In this document: positions 37,118-46,315 of the stretch, in pieces
Position numbering within the stretch: position 1 is the first letter of the stretch
Layout: every line of letters begins with the position of its first letter
Source: Saccharicrinis sp963675435
Lineage (GTDB): Bacteria > Bacteroidota > Bacteroidia > Bacteroidales > Marinilabiliaceae
NCBI GenBank assembly: GCA_963675435.1
Contig: OY776216.1
Location: 744,001 to 808,000 of the forward strand
Length of the DNA: 64,000 nucleotides
Reading direction: 5' to 3'
Translations under genes and position numbers: made by a program
Notes under the pieces: generated by a model
Databases searched by the model: none
What the model saw: the letters and a program-made list of their open reading frames with translations, nothing else
What the model was told of the DNA's origin: nothing

Positions 37118-38327
37118 ATGAAGAAGACAGGCGTATTTTTTATTTTATTGGTTGGTTTACTTTTTAATAATTGCCTACTTAAGGGTGAAAAAATAGAAAT
37201 ATACAGCCAGCTAAATTATTATACTACAGAAGAAAAAATCACCGTAAATTTTGATTTTGCATCAAATTCAATTTATTCAAGCCTTAAGATATTTAACAAA
37301 TCTGAAGAATTGGTTCAGCAGAGTATAACTGGTTCTAAATGCAAAGCCTCTTTCTCGTCAACTAATGTTCCTTTAGGAAACACCTCTCTTAAAATTCAAC
37401 TTCTTTCAAAAGATTCAGCTAAAGATACTTCTATTGTTGTTATAAAGCTTGAACCTAAGGCCAACGAAGTAAAAATGAATCTGGAAACAGGAAGTTTAAT
37501 TGTTGATGGTTTACCATTTTTCCCTTTTGGTTTTTATTGTGGTACCGTTGGAAACTTACCAGAGCAGGAGGTTGCCGGTGGATTTAATTTGATAGGTCCT
37601 TACCAGAGTAATATGCCCGATGGATTACCTGAGCGTAGAGCTTATATGGATCGATGTGCGGAGTTAGGCATTAAGGTTCAATATGGAGTAAATGGATTAA
37701 TAACCCGAGTTCGATATAAAATTATTGGCCCAGACCGCTTATAAATAATGAGTTTCAATGAATATTTGTGAAGTCATAGCGGGCTATGTCAAACAAATAT
37801 GAAGAAGAAAATCGTTGTTTATATGTGGCTTTCTATTAATAAAATACTAATCTACTTCGTTAAATTCTTCTACCATAGCTCGCTATGCAAAAAGAATTTG
37901 CCTTGTATATCAGCATTTTAATAAAATCTGAGCTCTTTAATTTTAATCGAACTCGGGTTAATAGGAGGGGAACTGGTTAGGTTTTACAGCAACTGATGTT
38001 ACTTTTACTATAGACCTAGGCTTGGCTATGGAGATGAATAGTATTATACCGCATTTTTTAAGTGATGCCAATAGTGGAATATTTTTACCTCGTGAGGTGA
38101 GTGTTCTGATTTCTGATGATGGAGATCATTATACAACAGTAACAACATATACCAATAAATCTGTTTCAAAAAGGGGTGAACCTTATTTGGTATCAATGCC
38201 AATAGACTGCCATAAAAAAGCTTGATTTGTGAGATTCGTAATCAAAACATTCGGAAAAATTCCGAAAGGCTATCTTTTTAAAGGAACAAATTCGTGGATG
38301 TTTATGGATGAAGTAATGATTAAATAG
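37118..38327 (+). pseudogene. Broken carbohydrate-active lipoprotein gene (N-terminal part and C-terminal F5/8-type domain) carrying an inserted element
   Basis: The 5' part encodes a signal peptide (MKKTGVFFILLVGLLFNNC), a beta domain, and the start of a catalytic domain (VDGLPFFPFGFYCG). It is stopped inside an inserted repeat element (37702-37959). After the element the same strand encodes a discoidin-like C-terminal domain: GNWLGFTATDVTFTIDLG, then IIPHFLSDANSGIFLPREV. Three lesions are visible: the insertion; a one-base phase change that a run of four G at 37967-37970 could explain; and TGA at 38223-38225, after which the frame goes on FVRFVIKTFGKIPKGYLF to TAG at 38325-38327. Family alignment suggests the TGA was an arginine CGA. 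The catalytic middle is missing altogether, so the gene is certainly inactive. The original enzyme was probably a glycoside hydrolase (inference). Confidence 0.85.
37702..37959. mobile_element. Non-autonomous inverted-repeat element (MITE-like), copy 1, 258 bp
   Basis: The ends are AACCCGAGTTCGATATAAAATTA and the complement of AACCCGAGTTCGATTAAAATTA: terminal inverted repeats of about 22 bp with one gap. It is flanked by AAT on both sides (37699-37701 and 37960-37962), a likely 3-bp target duplication. It encodes no transposase. Two small palindromes, CATAGCGGGCTATG and CATAGCTCGCTATG, lie inside. It is nearly identical to copy 2 (43650-43904). Confidence 0.88.
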
Positions 38328-38612
38328 AAACACATATACAAAGCACACATAGTTAGGTTACCGGAGTAACAGGTATTGTTTACAATGTCTTTACTCCGTT
38401 TTTTATTTATAACCAGCCAGACAAGTTTTATCAAAAACACCAATGATATAACCAGATGTATCTGTTTTAAGTTAATGTACAGCATTCTAGTTGCTTATTG
38501 CTTATAAGCCTTATTAATTGGAAAAATGTCATAAAATTCATCTTGATTATACGCGATTATTTCTTCATTTTGTGTTTAGTTTCGTACCGAATTATAAAAA
38601 TCAATAAATAAC

Positions 38613-39011
38613 ATGTCATCTACTTTAATAACAACTTCTATTCTTATATTAATTCTGCTGTTTCTTTATTATGTACCATTCCTGTTATGGTTAGCCACAA
38701 AATCTTCGGGAGTAAAATTTGGACTCATAGAATTGGTATTAATGCGCTTAAGAAAAGTTCCTCCTGCACTTATCGTAAAATCATTAATCACAGCAAAAGA
38801 AGCAGGTATTTCAGACATTGATAAGCATATTTTACAAGCTCATTTTCTTGCAGGAGGAGATGTTACTAATGTAATTCAGGGGTTGATAGCTGCAAAAAAA
38901 GCAGGTTTACATCTGTCTGTCGAAAAGGCTTGTAAAGCAGATTTATCAGGAATAGATATTGTTGAAGCTGCGGAAACTGTTTCAAAGAAACATCATTCAA
39001 GAAATGAATAA
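38613..39011 (+). CDS. Truncated flotillin-like FloA homologue (N-terminal part only)
   Basis: A 132-aa protein matching the start of FloA (UPF0365): a membrane segment (ILILILLFLYYVPFLLWLA), then VKFGLIELVLMRLRKVPPALIVKSLITAKEAG and LQAHFLAGGDVTNVIQGLIAAKKAG, which match FloA closely. FloA is normally about 330 aa; this frame ends just after the IDIVEAAETV block, before the long coiled-coil half needed for oligomers. Nothing of the missing half is seen in the 78 bp before the next gene. FloA organises membrane microdomains. The product may be a degraded paralogue or a short variant; a full copy elsewhere in the genome would be expected. Confidence 0.75.
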   Translation: MSSTLITTSILILILLFLYYVPFLLWLATKSSGVKFGLIELVLMRLRKVPPALIVKSLITAKEAGISDIDKHILQAHFLAGGDVTNVIQGLIAAKKAGLHLSVEKACKADLSGIDIVEAAETVSKKHHSRNE

Positions 39012-39089
39012 GACAGAGATCACATGCCGTAATTTTCTACCGAACAATAATACACCAATCTTGTTTTGTTTCAGAATAATTAATGGTGT

Positions 39090-39701
39090 ATGCAAAAAGT
39101 ATTGGTTATAAACGGAAATCCTGATCCGGAAAGTTTATCGGGAGCAATGGCAAGGGCCTATAAACAAGGAGTTGAAAAAGTAGGAGGTACCTGTAATATG
39201 ATACATTTACATGAGCTGAAATTTGATCCTATTTTGCATTATGGATTCAGAAAAAGAATTCCTTTTGAACCCGACTTGGAGATGGCGCAACAAGCTATTA
39301 AGGATTGTGCACACCTGGTTTTTATTTATCCCGTATGGTGGGGTACGTATCCTGCACTTTTAAAAGGATTTATTGACAGGGTATTTATGCCGGGATTTGC
39401 ATTTAAAAGCATTGAAAATTCTGTGCATTGGATTAAGTTATTAAAGGGTCGTTCTGGTCGTATTATTGAATCAATGGATGCACCCATGTGGTTTTATGAA
39501 GATGTATATCAAAGTCCGGCAAAAAATTCATTGTCAATTGCTGTTATGAATTACTGTGGTATTAAACCTGTTGATTATACGGTTTTCAGACCAATAAAAG
39601 GATCAACGCATGAAGACAGACAAGCCTGGATTTCTGAGGTTGAAGAACTGGGAAAAACAGACTTTAATAATTTAACAGAAAAGAGCATGCAAAAGAAGTA
39701 A
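39090..39701 (+). CDS. NAD(P)H-dependent quinone reductase-like flavoprotein
   Basis: A 203-aa protein of the flavodoxin-2 (NQO1/MdaB/KefF-like) family: VLVINGNPDPESLSGAMARAY at the N-terminus binds FMN or FAD phosphate, and FIYPVWWGTYPALLKGFIDRVFMPGFAF is the family signature for flavin and quinone contacts. It probably performs two-electron reduction of quinones or other electrophiles in the cytosol. Monocistronic, with a weak hairpin downstream. Confidence 0.88.
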   Translation: MQKVLVINGNPDPESLSGAMARAYKQGVEKVGGTCNMIHLHELKFDPILHYGFRKRIPFEPDLEMAQQAIKDCAHLVFIYPVWWGTYPALLKGFIDRVFMPGFAFKSIENSVHWIKLLKGRSGRIIESMDAPMWFYEDVYQSPAKNSLSIAVMNYCGIKPVDYTVFRPIKGSTHEDRQAWISEVEELGKTDFNNLTEKSMQKK

Positions 39702-39743
39702 TGTATTCCTTCTTAAAACAAATAAGATTTCGATACCAAATAA

Positions 39744-39774
39744 AAGAGGCTATCTTAAATTAAGGTAGCCTCTT
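39744..39774 (+). terminator. Terminator-like hairpin after the flavoprotein gene
   Basis: A 13-bp stem AAGAGGCTATCTT/AAGGTAGCCTCTT (one G-T pair) with a 5-nt loop, 43 bp past the stop. Only a short T run follows. Confidence 0.5.
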
Positions 39775-39947
39775 AATGCTATGTAATTGATACCAGTGTC
39801 CCCTTTTATTGTTATTAGTATTGGTTGAAACGAGTTGATAAAATCACACTTTTGCGTAATACACCACTCAAGTTAAGGGATTTTATTATAAAAGTCTACT
39901 TTATTTATCTGTTCCTTGCTCCCTGTTCCCTTTTTCTTTCTTCTCTT

Positions 39948-40037
39948 GCTGACGCACGATTGTATCGTGTGACTCCACTACTCTGCCACTACAAGACTTT
40001 ATATTTTAATACGCGATGAAATCGCACACCAACGTGA
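39948..40037 (+). repeat. REP-like palindromic repeat A
   Basis: Reads CGCACGATTGTATCGTGTGA, a spacer of about 40 nt including CTCTGCCA, then ACGCGATGAAATCGCACACC. The two halves are short palindromes. It is clearly related to repeat B (42277-42367) and, inverted and more diverged, to repeat C (52160-52228). The rest of 39775-40389 is non-coding and includes a pyrimidine-rich stretch (39908-39936) that recurs inverted near 48004. Confidence 0.6.
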
Positions 40038-40389
40038 CTCAACTTGAACATGGCATCTATTCATTTACATTTTACTTCTCCTTTTATATTTCTTTTTTAT
40101 TATTACAAATAACTTTTTGATCCTCGGCTGAAGGATTAGTGTATTAAAGTGGTATATTCGAGAGTTTAATTATAGGTAACACAAATGTATTAAGCACATT
40201 AATTAAAAATGTTCAATGTTAGCCAAGAAACAAGTGAAATCATAAGTGGGAAAAAAGATATTTTATTTTGATAAAACATCGCAATGGAATAAGATTACTA
40301 TTTTTCTATGACTGATTTTAAACTATTTAAATACCACGTTAATTTGGAAATTACTTCCGTGTAATAAGCAGGCAGTAAATCAATAAACT

Positions 40390-41520
40390 ATGAAAAATCT
40401 ATTTTCTTTAATCCTAATCATCTTTTTTTTAGGATGCTCAAGTTCCAATGAGTCTTTAAAATTAATATATGTTAAGGGCGGACAGAGCTATTCCGATACA
40501 ATTATTGTAGACCATTTAATTAATGCAGAAGGAAAATTACAGACGGAGTTTTTAAGACAAGTATCTTTTGAGCGTATTGATTCATTTTATTTTTTAAATA
40601 ATAATCCAGATAAGGTTCGTTTTTATTCAAAGCCCGTCGAATTAGATTTTACGAAACAGATTAAAGAATACTCTCCAGAATATTACTCACTAGCCACCGT
40701 TTTTTATATTGATAAAGCAATTAACTATTACACCTATGTATTTAATCATAAAATTGACTTTAATAACTGGGAGGATTACAGATCAATTAAAGTGTTACTG
40801 GGTAATTATGCGCTTTTAAGCCAGCCTAATCAATATGTACTGGAAGATAAACAATTGTTTTCGCCTTCTATTTTTTATCATGAGATTGGGCATATTGCCT
40901 TTTGGTCATTAGAGGATCAATTAGGAATAAAGTTTAAAGGCTTAAGTCCGTTACATGTAGGATTAATGGAATATTTTACAGTTTCTTTATTTAATTATCC
41001 AATTGTTGGTGAACTAATTTTAAAGAAGGCCGAAAGAAATGCTTCACATCTGTATACATATCCTCAGCCTGATTCAATGAAATTGCGCAGAACCTTTGAA
41101 TTATTAGAGGAATCCTTTCCGATAGAGATGGCTGACACAAATTCGTTTATTAGCAAATACAGTAAACTGTCTTTGATACAATATGATAAAGTTTTGGATA
41201 CACATGTTGATAATCATAGAGGAGGATTTTTATATACAAGCACATTATGGCGTATTCGAGAACAAATTGGACAGGAAGTAACAGATAAACTAGTGGCCGA
41301 AACAATCTTGAATCTGAACCACTACATGACTAAGCGATTAGGATTTTATAATTTGGATAATGATGAAAAGAAACAAGAAAAAATTATGTGGTACGATTTG
41401 TATTATGGACTAATCCAAAAAGATAAAGAACTGTTTGGTGGTAGAAATGAATCTATAATTGCTGCTGAATTTAAAAGAAGTAATTTTCCAATTGAAAGAA
41501 TAAAAAATATAAATAAATAA
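40390..41520 (+). CDS. Lipoprotein with HExxH zinc-metallopeptidase motif
   Basis: A 376-aa protein of no named family that I recognise. The lipoprotein signal is IIFFLGC (C16). HEIGH (H164, E165, H168) with E194 in GLMEYF fits a gluzincin-type zinc site, so proteolysis in the periplasm or at the outer membrane is likely (inference). The C-terminal half is helical. It stands alone in an accessory region between repeats. Confidence 0.7.
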   Translation: MKNLFSLILIIFFLGCSSSNESLKLIYVKGGQSYSDTIIVDHLINAEGKLQTEFLRQVSFERIDSFYFLNNNPDKVRFYSKPVELDFTKQIKEYSPEYYSLATVFYIDKAINYYTYVFNHKIDFNNWEDYRSIKVLLGNYALLSQPNQYVLEDKQLFSPSIFYHEIGHIAFWSLEDQLGIKFKGLSPLHVGLMEYFTVSLFNYPIVGELILKKAERNASHLYTYPQPDSMKLRRTFELLEESFPIEMADTNSFISKYSKLSLIQYDKVLDTHVDNHRGGFLYTSTLWRIREQIGQEVTDKLVAETILNLNHYMTKRLGFYNLDNDEKKQEKIMWYDLYYGLIQKDKELFGGRNESIIAAEFKRSNFPIERIKNINK

Positions 41521-41570
41521 TTATTGCACAATGAAGTCGAGGGACGGTGGAGAATGTTTTGTTAAAAGAA

Positions 41571-42158
41571 ATGCCAATGGAAAACAAACTTTTATATAAT
41601 ATCGAAGTTTAGATAATTTCAAGAATTTCGTTGATATTATTATGAAAAACAGGCTTTATGCTGCAAGATATAAAGACTTAAATGACCCGATGGAAGGGGC
41701 ATATTATTATCCCCATGGTCAACTATCAAATAATTTTAGAGAAAAGTTACAGAACGATAAAAAGGAATTAAGAATATGTTCACTGTCAAGAACGAATAGT
41801 AATGAATTGATGTGGTTACCATTATACAAATGGTCAACGAGGTATAGCTATAGGAGTTGAAATTGATAAAAGTAAATATATTGTTAAACCTATAAGCTAT
41901 GATGGAGTTGCGTCACTTAAAAACGAAGATTTTACAGATCAAACAGCCATAGAAATACTTTGTCACAAATTAGAAGTTTGGAACTATGAACAAGAAGAAA
42001 GAGTTTTTATTCGGGGTAAGTACTACATTAATGTAATTCCTAAGACTATAATAACAGGTAGGGCAATGAGTAATTATGATTTCGGATTTGTGAAAGAACT
42101 AGTATATCATATTAATCCTAACATTGAAATCATAAAAGCTGAAAAAATTATGAGATAG
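41571..42158 (+). pseudogene. DUF2971 family gene with two frameshifts
   Basis: Three open segments in two phases together give a DUF2971 protein: MPMENKLLY, then YRSLDNFKNFVDIIMKNRLYAARYKDLNDPMEGAYYY and on to ELMW, then HYTNGQRGIAIGVEID to the stop at 42158. The first break is a missing base near 41598-41602; the second lies around 41814-41823. DUF2971 proteins are common in mobile and defence-rich regions, with unknown function. The longest intact piece is 72 codons, so the gene is inactive unless the breaks are sequencing errors in homopolymer-like sequence. Confidence 0.78.
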
Positions 42159-42276
42159 TTAATATAGTAATAAGCAAGCAGTACCACAATTATTGTGTAT
42201 TACAAAGTAAAGGAGTTTCTTATTTAATTAGATAAATAAGAAATTGTTGTAGATGGAAACGGATTACTACTCTTTG

Positions 42277-42367
42277 CTGTCGCACAATTGCATCGTGTGA
42301 TATTACCTCTCTGCCATTGCTGGACTTTTTTAATTTAGAACGCGATGAAATCGCGCACTAGCGTGTG
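42277..42367 (+). repeat. REP-like palindromic repeat B
   Basis: CGCACAATTGCATCGTGTGA, a spacer containing CTCTGCCA, then GAACGCGATGAAATCGCGCACTAGCGTG. Each half is palindromic (GCGATGAAATCGC). It shares order and spacing with repeat A. The gap 42159-42527 holds nothing else I recognise. Confidence 0.6.
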
Positions 42368-42527
42368 GGGTTTACTTTTTATCTGGAAAAACTTAACGAA
42401 CGAAAATCAAAGATAAAATCAAAGTCTTGGAAAGAATATAATTAGAATCAAATAATCAATTATTTCATAGAGTTTTGAAAATGAAGAGAACATGATACTA
42501 TAATACAAATTTTCTAAAAAACATAAA

Positions 42528-43481
42528 ATGAAGAAAACCAAACTTAAAATAACATTAGTAATTATTACGGTTCTTATGGCTATAGCTTTTATAGCTTTTG
42601 ATTATGTTGGAACAAGGCTTATTGTTGATGTTAATGGAGGGATTTATCATTTAAAAAATACGAGTAGAAGTAATCCAGACAATGTGTTAACCAATATGGG
42701 ATTGAGAAACGAAGCTTTCTCTGTACAAGCTGAAGAAGATATTTCAATACAATGTATACTTGTAAAATCAAACTCAAAACATCCGAAAGGAACTGTAATA
42801 TTACTTCATGGTATCAGGGGGCGTAAGGAGCATTTTTATCATTTGGCGAAACAACTAGCCGATAGCAGTTATCATTCTGTTTTGGTTGATTTAAGGGCTC
42901 ATGGACAAAGTGGTGGTGAATTTTGCACCTATGGATACAAAGAAAAATACGATATCAAGAAGATTGTTGATTACCTGAAAGAAAGAGAGGATATCAATCA
43001 GAATATAGGAATCTGGGGACATTCATTAGGAGCTGCAATAGCCCTGCAATCTATGGAAATTTGCCCCGAGATTAAGTTTGGTGTTATTGAAAGTACCTTC
43101 TCCGATTTTAAAAATATTGTTCATGATTATTCAACCCTTTATTTTGGATTTGATATTCCCATTCTATCAGATTATCTGATTTACAGAGCAAAGTCTGTGG
43201 CAGATTTTAATCCTGATGAGGTAGTTCCATACAAATCATGTCAGCATATCATGCAACCTGTTTTTATGGCGCATGGAGATAAAGATGACAGGATTAATAT
43301 TGCCTATGGAAAACTGAATTTTGAGAATGTTAACAGTCACGATAAGGTATTTGTAGAGGTGAAAGATGCCAATCATGTTAATTTGTGGCAAGTAGGAGGA
43401 ATGGAGTATAAGCATAAAGTCTTCGGCTTTTTAAATAGAATAGCTGCTAATGCTGATGTTTCTATTGATTCAAAATTATAG
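42528..43481 (+). CDS. Membrane-anchored alpha/beta hydrolase
   Basis: A 317-aa protein with one N-terminal membrane segment (about 8-26) and an alpha/beta-hydrolase domain facing the periplasm: oxyanion motif LLHGIRGRKEHF (92-103), nucleophile S166 in WGHSLGAAIAL, acid in AHGDKDDRI, and histidine in DANHVNLW. It resembles BEM46/YqkD-like hydrolases. Natural substrate unknown. Monocistronic, followed by an element-interrupted gene. Confidence 0.85.
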   Translation: MKKTKLKITLVIITVLMAIAFIAFDYVGTRLIVDVNGGIYHLKNTSRSNPDNVLTNMGLRNEAFSVQAEEDISIQCILVKSNSKHPKGTVILLHGIRGRKEHFYHLAKQLADSSYHSVLVDLRAHGQSGGEFCTYGYKEKYDIKKIVDYLKEREDINQNIGIWGHSLGAAIALQSMEICPEIKFGVIESTFSDFKNIVHDYSTLYFGFDIPILSDYLIYRAKSVADFNPDEVVPYKSCQHIMQPVFMAHGDKDDRINIAYGKLNFENVNSHDKVFVEVKDANHVNLWQVGGMEYKHKVFGFLNRIAANADVSIDSKL

Positions 43482-43526
43482 AAAACGAAATTGAATAATA
43501 AGCATTATACATAACTAAACACTTAA

Positions 43527-44147
43527 ATGGAATACACAAAAGCTACAGCGATAGATTATTTTTTCAATAAAATTAATGCTAAAGAAATGGAGTTTTCGGC
43601 AGTAAGAAAAACTTTGGAATGTGATGGTTTTGATAAGGATGATATTAATAACCCGAGTTCGATATAAAATTATTGGCTCAGACCGCTTATAAATAATGAG
43701 TTTCAATGAATATTTGTGAAGTCATAGCGGGCTATGTCAAACAAATATGAAGCAGAAAATCGTTGTTTATATGTGGCTTTCTATTAAAATACTAATCTAC
43801 TTCGTTAAATTCTTCTACCATAGCTTGCTATGCAAAAAGAATTTGCCTTGTATATCAGCATTTTAATAAAATCTGAGCTCTTTAATTTTAATCGAACTCG
43901 GGTTAATACTATTGTACGTCAGGTTGATAAACAGTTAATTAAGGCTGAAGAACTTCGTGCTTCCTATGCATTGGGTAAAAACCTGTTTTATGGAGGTTTA
44001 TTTTTGGCATTGGCAGGAACGTTATTAACGATTGGTACTTATACCGGAATAATAAATATTGGCAACAGATTCTTAATAGCATATGGTCCTATTGCAGCAG
44101 GATTAATTACAGCCATTGCAGGTAAGGCAAAAATGAACAGGTTTTAG
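43527..44147 (+). pseudogene. Small membrane-protein gene split by the inverted-repeat element
   Basis: The frame begins MEYTKATAIDYFFNKINAKE and reaches ...FDKDDIN before entering the element, where it stops after a few codons. After the element it resumes TIVRQVDKQLIKAEELRASYA and has two hydrophobic segments (NLFYGGLFLALAGTLLTIG; FLIAYGPIAAGLITAIAG) to the TAG ending at 44147. Removing the element plus one AAT copy rejoins GAT GAT ATT AAT ACT ATT GTA in one frame, so the original was about 120 aa. I do not recognise the family. A new 105-codon frame starts at an ATG inside the element (43830) and reads into the remaining half. Confidence 0.82.
43650..43904. mobile_element. Non-autonomous inverted-repeat element (MITE-like), copy 2, 255 bp
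   Basis: Nearly identical to copy 1, with a 3-bp deletion (TAA) and a few substitutions. It has the same terminal inverted repeats and is flanked by AAT (43647-43649 and 43905-43907). Insertion is recent enough that the split gene can be rejoined exactly. Confidence 0.9.
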
Positions 44148-44193
44148 TTGTTATTCTGTTATATTGCGAAACAAAAATTAGTAGAAAATAATT

Positions 44194-44916
44194 ATGAACA
44201 ATGTTATTGTACAAAACCTGTTTGAGTTATGGAAGCATATTGGCTCCTTAACAGGCAGGTTAACAGAAACAACAGAATATGTTGCGGTTTCAATGGATGG
44301 GTCTGATTGGCCTAATAGAATTTTTGACGTAAAATGCAGTACCAAGCTAATTGACGAAGTAGTTAAGCTTAGTAATGCGAATCAACTTCCTAAAATGATC
44401 ACTATTTCTTATACTGATGATTTTATGGATAGAGCAGACTTTGAATTTCGCTTTGCTCAAAGAAATATGGCTTTGGATATGAGTTTAATGGCAGAAGGAG
44501 AAATCGTAAACTCTCAAATTACCAGGGTGCAAACGGAAGAAGATGCCGTTAATTTTGCCAACACGGCTTCAAATGCGTTTGGATATAAGGTTGATCCTGA
44601 TGTAGTTTCAATTATTGCATCAAAGTCCCAAAGCACAGAATTGTTTATTTATAAAGATGACGATGAATGCCTAGGTTGTGGTATTGTTTATTTTGATGCA
44701 AACAATAATGCAGGTTTACACATGATAGGCACCATTGAAAAGGGAAGAGGAAAGGGTATAGGTAAAAGTATGACAGAATGGTTATTACATGTAGCTAAAC
44801 AAAATAATAGTAGGTACTGTGTTCTGAATGCTTCGGCAATGGGTGAACCAATATATACTAAGCTTGGATTTAAACCTTATGGTGAATTAAGGAACTACCA
44901 AATTGTTAAAGACTAA
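44194..44916 (+). CDS. GNAT family N-acetyltransferase
   Basis: A 240-aa protein whose C-terminal half (about 110-235) is a GNAT domain. IEKGRGKGIGKSMTEWLLHVA is the acetyl-CoA-binding motif A (Q/RxxGxG/A) and MGEPIYTKLGFKPYGELRNY is motif B. The N-terminal half is a smaller related domain, as in two-domain GNATs. The acceptor is unknown. Followed after 51 bp by the MepB-like gene, possibly in one transcript. Confidence 0.85.
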   Translation: MNNVIVQNLFELWKHIGSLTGRLTETTEYVAVSMDGSDWPNRIFDVKCSTKLIDEVVKLSNANQLPKMITISYTDDFMDRADFEFRFAQRNMALDMSLMAEGEIVNSQITRVQTEEDAVNFANTASNAFGYKVDPDVVSIIASKSQSTELFIYKDDDECLGCGIVYFDANNNAGLHMIGTIEKGRGKGIGKSMTEWLLHVAKQNNSRYCVLNASAMGEPIYTKLGFKPYGELRNYQIVKD

Positions 44917-44967
44917 TTAGTATAGGTACTATTATATTTTTCAATCAAACTATAAATCCAGAAAACA

Positions 44968-45462
44968 ATGAATAATTTTCTAAAGCATATTAAAACTGAA
45001 GTTTATGATCAATTGGGTTATGATATAGAAAATCTGGAGCAAGAGATGGAGAGTGCAGAATACGATGCATGCAGGTTTAATTTAAGTGGAAGAAATATCA
45101 TTTGTCGGAATGCCAAAATAACACCCAAAAAAGCAGGTCAGTTTGTCACCTTCTGGAAGCGTAAAGAGAATCAACCGATTGAACCTTTCAATGAAAATGA
45201 TCTGTTTGATTTTTTTGTGGTAAACGTTAAAACAGGAACTGAGATTGGGCAGTTTGTATTTCCAAAGACTGTACTCATCCAAAAGGGAATACTATCAACT
45301 CCTAAAAAAGAAGGCAAGAGGGCATTTCGGGTTTATCCAAAATGGGATATAACAAAAAGTAAGCAAGCTCAGAATACCCAGCAATGGCAATTGAATTATT
45401 TTTTCAGAATTGATATGTCATCTGATTTTAATAAAGTTAGGGAATTGTATGCTTTAATATAA
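44968..45462 (+). CDS. MepB family protein
   Basis: A 164-aa protein matching MepB (first named in the mepRAB multidrug locus of Staphylococcus aureus, function unknown): YDACRFNLSGRNIICRNAKITPKKAGQFVTFWKR and FDFFVVNVKTGTEIGQFVFPK are family blocks, and RAFRVYPKWD is near the C-terminus. Cytosolic, no efflux or regulator partner here. It is followed 12 bp later by a small hypothetical gene. Confidence 0.78.
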   Translation: MNNFLKHIKTEVYDQLGYDIENLEQEMESAEYDACRFNLSGRNIICRNAKITPKKAGQFVTFWKRKENQPIEPFNENDLFDFFVVNVKTGTEIGQFVFPKTVLIQKGILSTPKKEGKRAFRVYPKWDITKSKQAQNTQQWQLNYFFRIDMSSDFNKVRELYALI

Positions 45463-45474
45463 TGACTTGTTTTT

Positions 45475-46005
45475 ATGATATACGAAATAGATAATCCTTA
45501 TTGTTTAGACAGAAAGATTTTAAGGAATCTAGGTAATAGTTTATCAGATTCAAAATTATTTGGATTAAAAGAAATAGGTAGTTGTTTGTATAGTTTAAAA
45601 CAGATAAAATCCAAATCAAATAATATTTCTATAAAAGATAATGCGCGCTGTAATTTTGAATTGTTTGAGAATGGTCTCGTGCTAAGAATTAATGATGTTC
45701 AAAGGTTTTATGTTATAGCACTTACTTCTAATCAAAATATTCGTGTGGATATATTTGAAGGAATGAAAACTATCAGTTTGTCGTGGTTGGGAATAATCAT
45801 GAATTTAGTTGGAGTTAGTAGAAAATATTTAGAAGAGCACTGGATATTCAGAAGGATGTTTGTGTACGAAAGATTTACACTTAGAATAGAAACAAAAGAA
45901 GAACTGATTATTTTGAATTCTACAGGGAGAAATTTCCCAACAGCAGTTAAATACTTTAATAGGAGTATATTTAAAGATTCAATTACTATTTATGAAAGTG
46001 CCTGA
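45475..46005 (+). CDS. Hypothetical 176-aa protein
   Basis: I recognise no family. It starts 12 bp after the MepB-like gene and is probably cotranscribed. It has one weakly hydrophobic stretch (ISLSWLGIIMNLVGVS, about 100-115) and otherwise mixed alpha/beta character with a basic C-terminal half. No signal peptide. Confidence 0.55.
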   Translation: MIYEIDNPYCLDRKILRNLGNSLSDSKLFGLKEIGSCLYSLKQIKSKSNNISIKDNARCNFELFENGLVLRINDVQRFYVIALTSNQNIRVDIFEGMKTISLSWLGIIMNLVGVSRKYLEEHWIFRRMFVYERFTLRIETKEELIILNSTGRNFPTAVKYFNRSIFKDSITIYESA

Positions 46006-46117
46006 AAATTACAGCAAGGTGATAACTATTTAGGATTTATTCCATAATTATAATTCACAATATAGATCTTCTTTAAAAAGGAGATAAAATTTATATTTTG
46101 ACCATTTACCATATTAA

Positions 46118-46180
46118 CCCCAGAGGGGATTATATGTTTGTAGAATAACAAATTGGAATAAAACGACTCCAGCGGAGTCG
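46118..46180. repeat. Palindrome pair of a Bacteroidota-type intergenic repeat
   Basis: Two hairpins, CCCCAGAGGGG (46118-46128) and CGACTCCAGCGGAGTCG (46164-46180), with the linker GATTATATGTTTGTAGAATAACAA between them. This combination recurs in many Bacteroidota genomes (from memory, not checked). A third palindrome, TTTAGTCTAAGTGCTAGACTAAA, is at 46248-46270. The gap 46006-46315 has no gene. Confidence 0.55.
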
Positions 46181-46315
46181 AACATCATTTCAAATATTGT
46201 GAGATCAACATGAAAACATTTATTCAACTTCAATATCTAATTTTATCTTTAGTCTAAGTGCTAGACTAAAGGCCTTTACCTTTTATCCTTTCTCCCTATT
46301 CCTTTACTATATGGT

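Noticed and set aside
38270..38485. Minus-strand 71-codon frame
   Set aside because: Overlaps the C-terminal part of the pseudogene and has no family features or plausible start context.
43830..44147. A native 105-aa gene
   Set aside because: Its first third is the inverted-repeat element; the true gene starts at 43527 and is split by the insertion.
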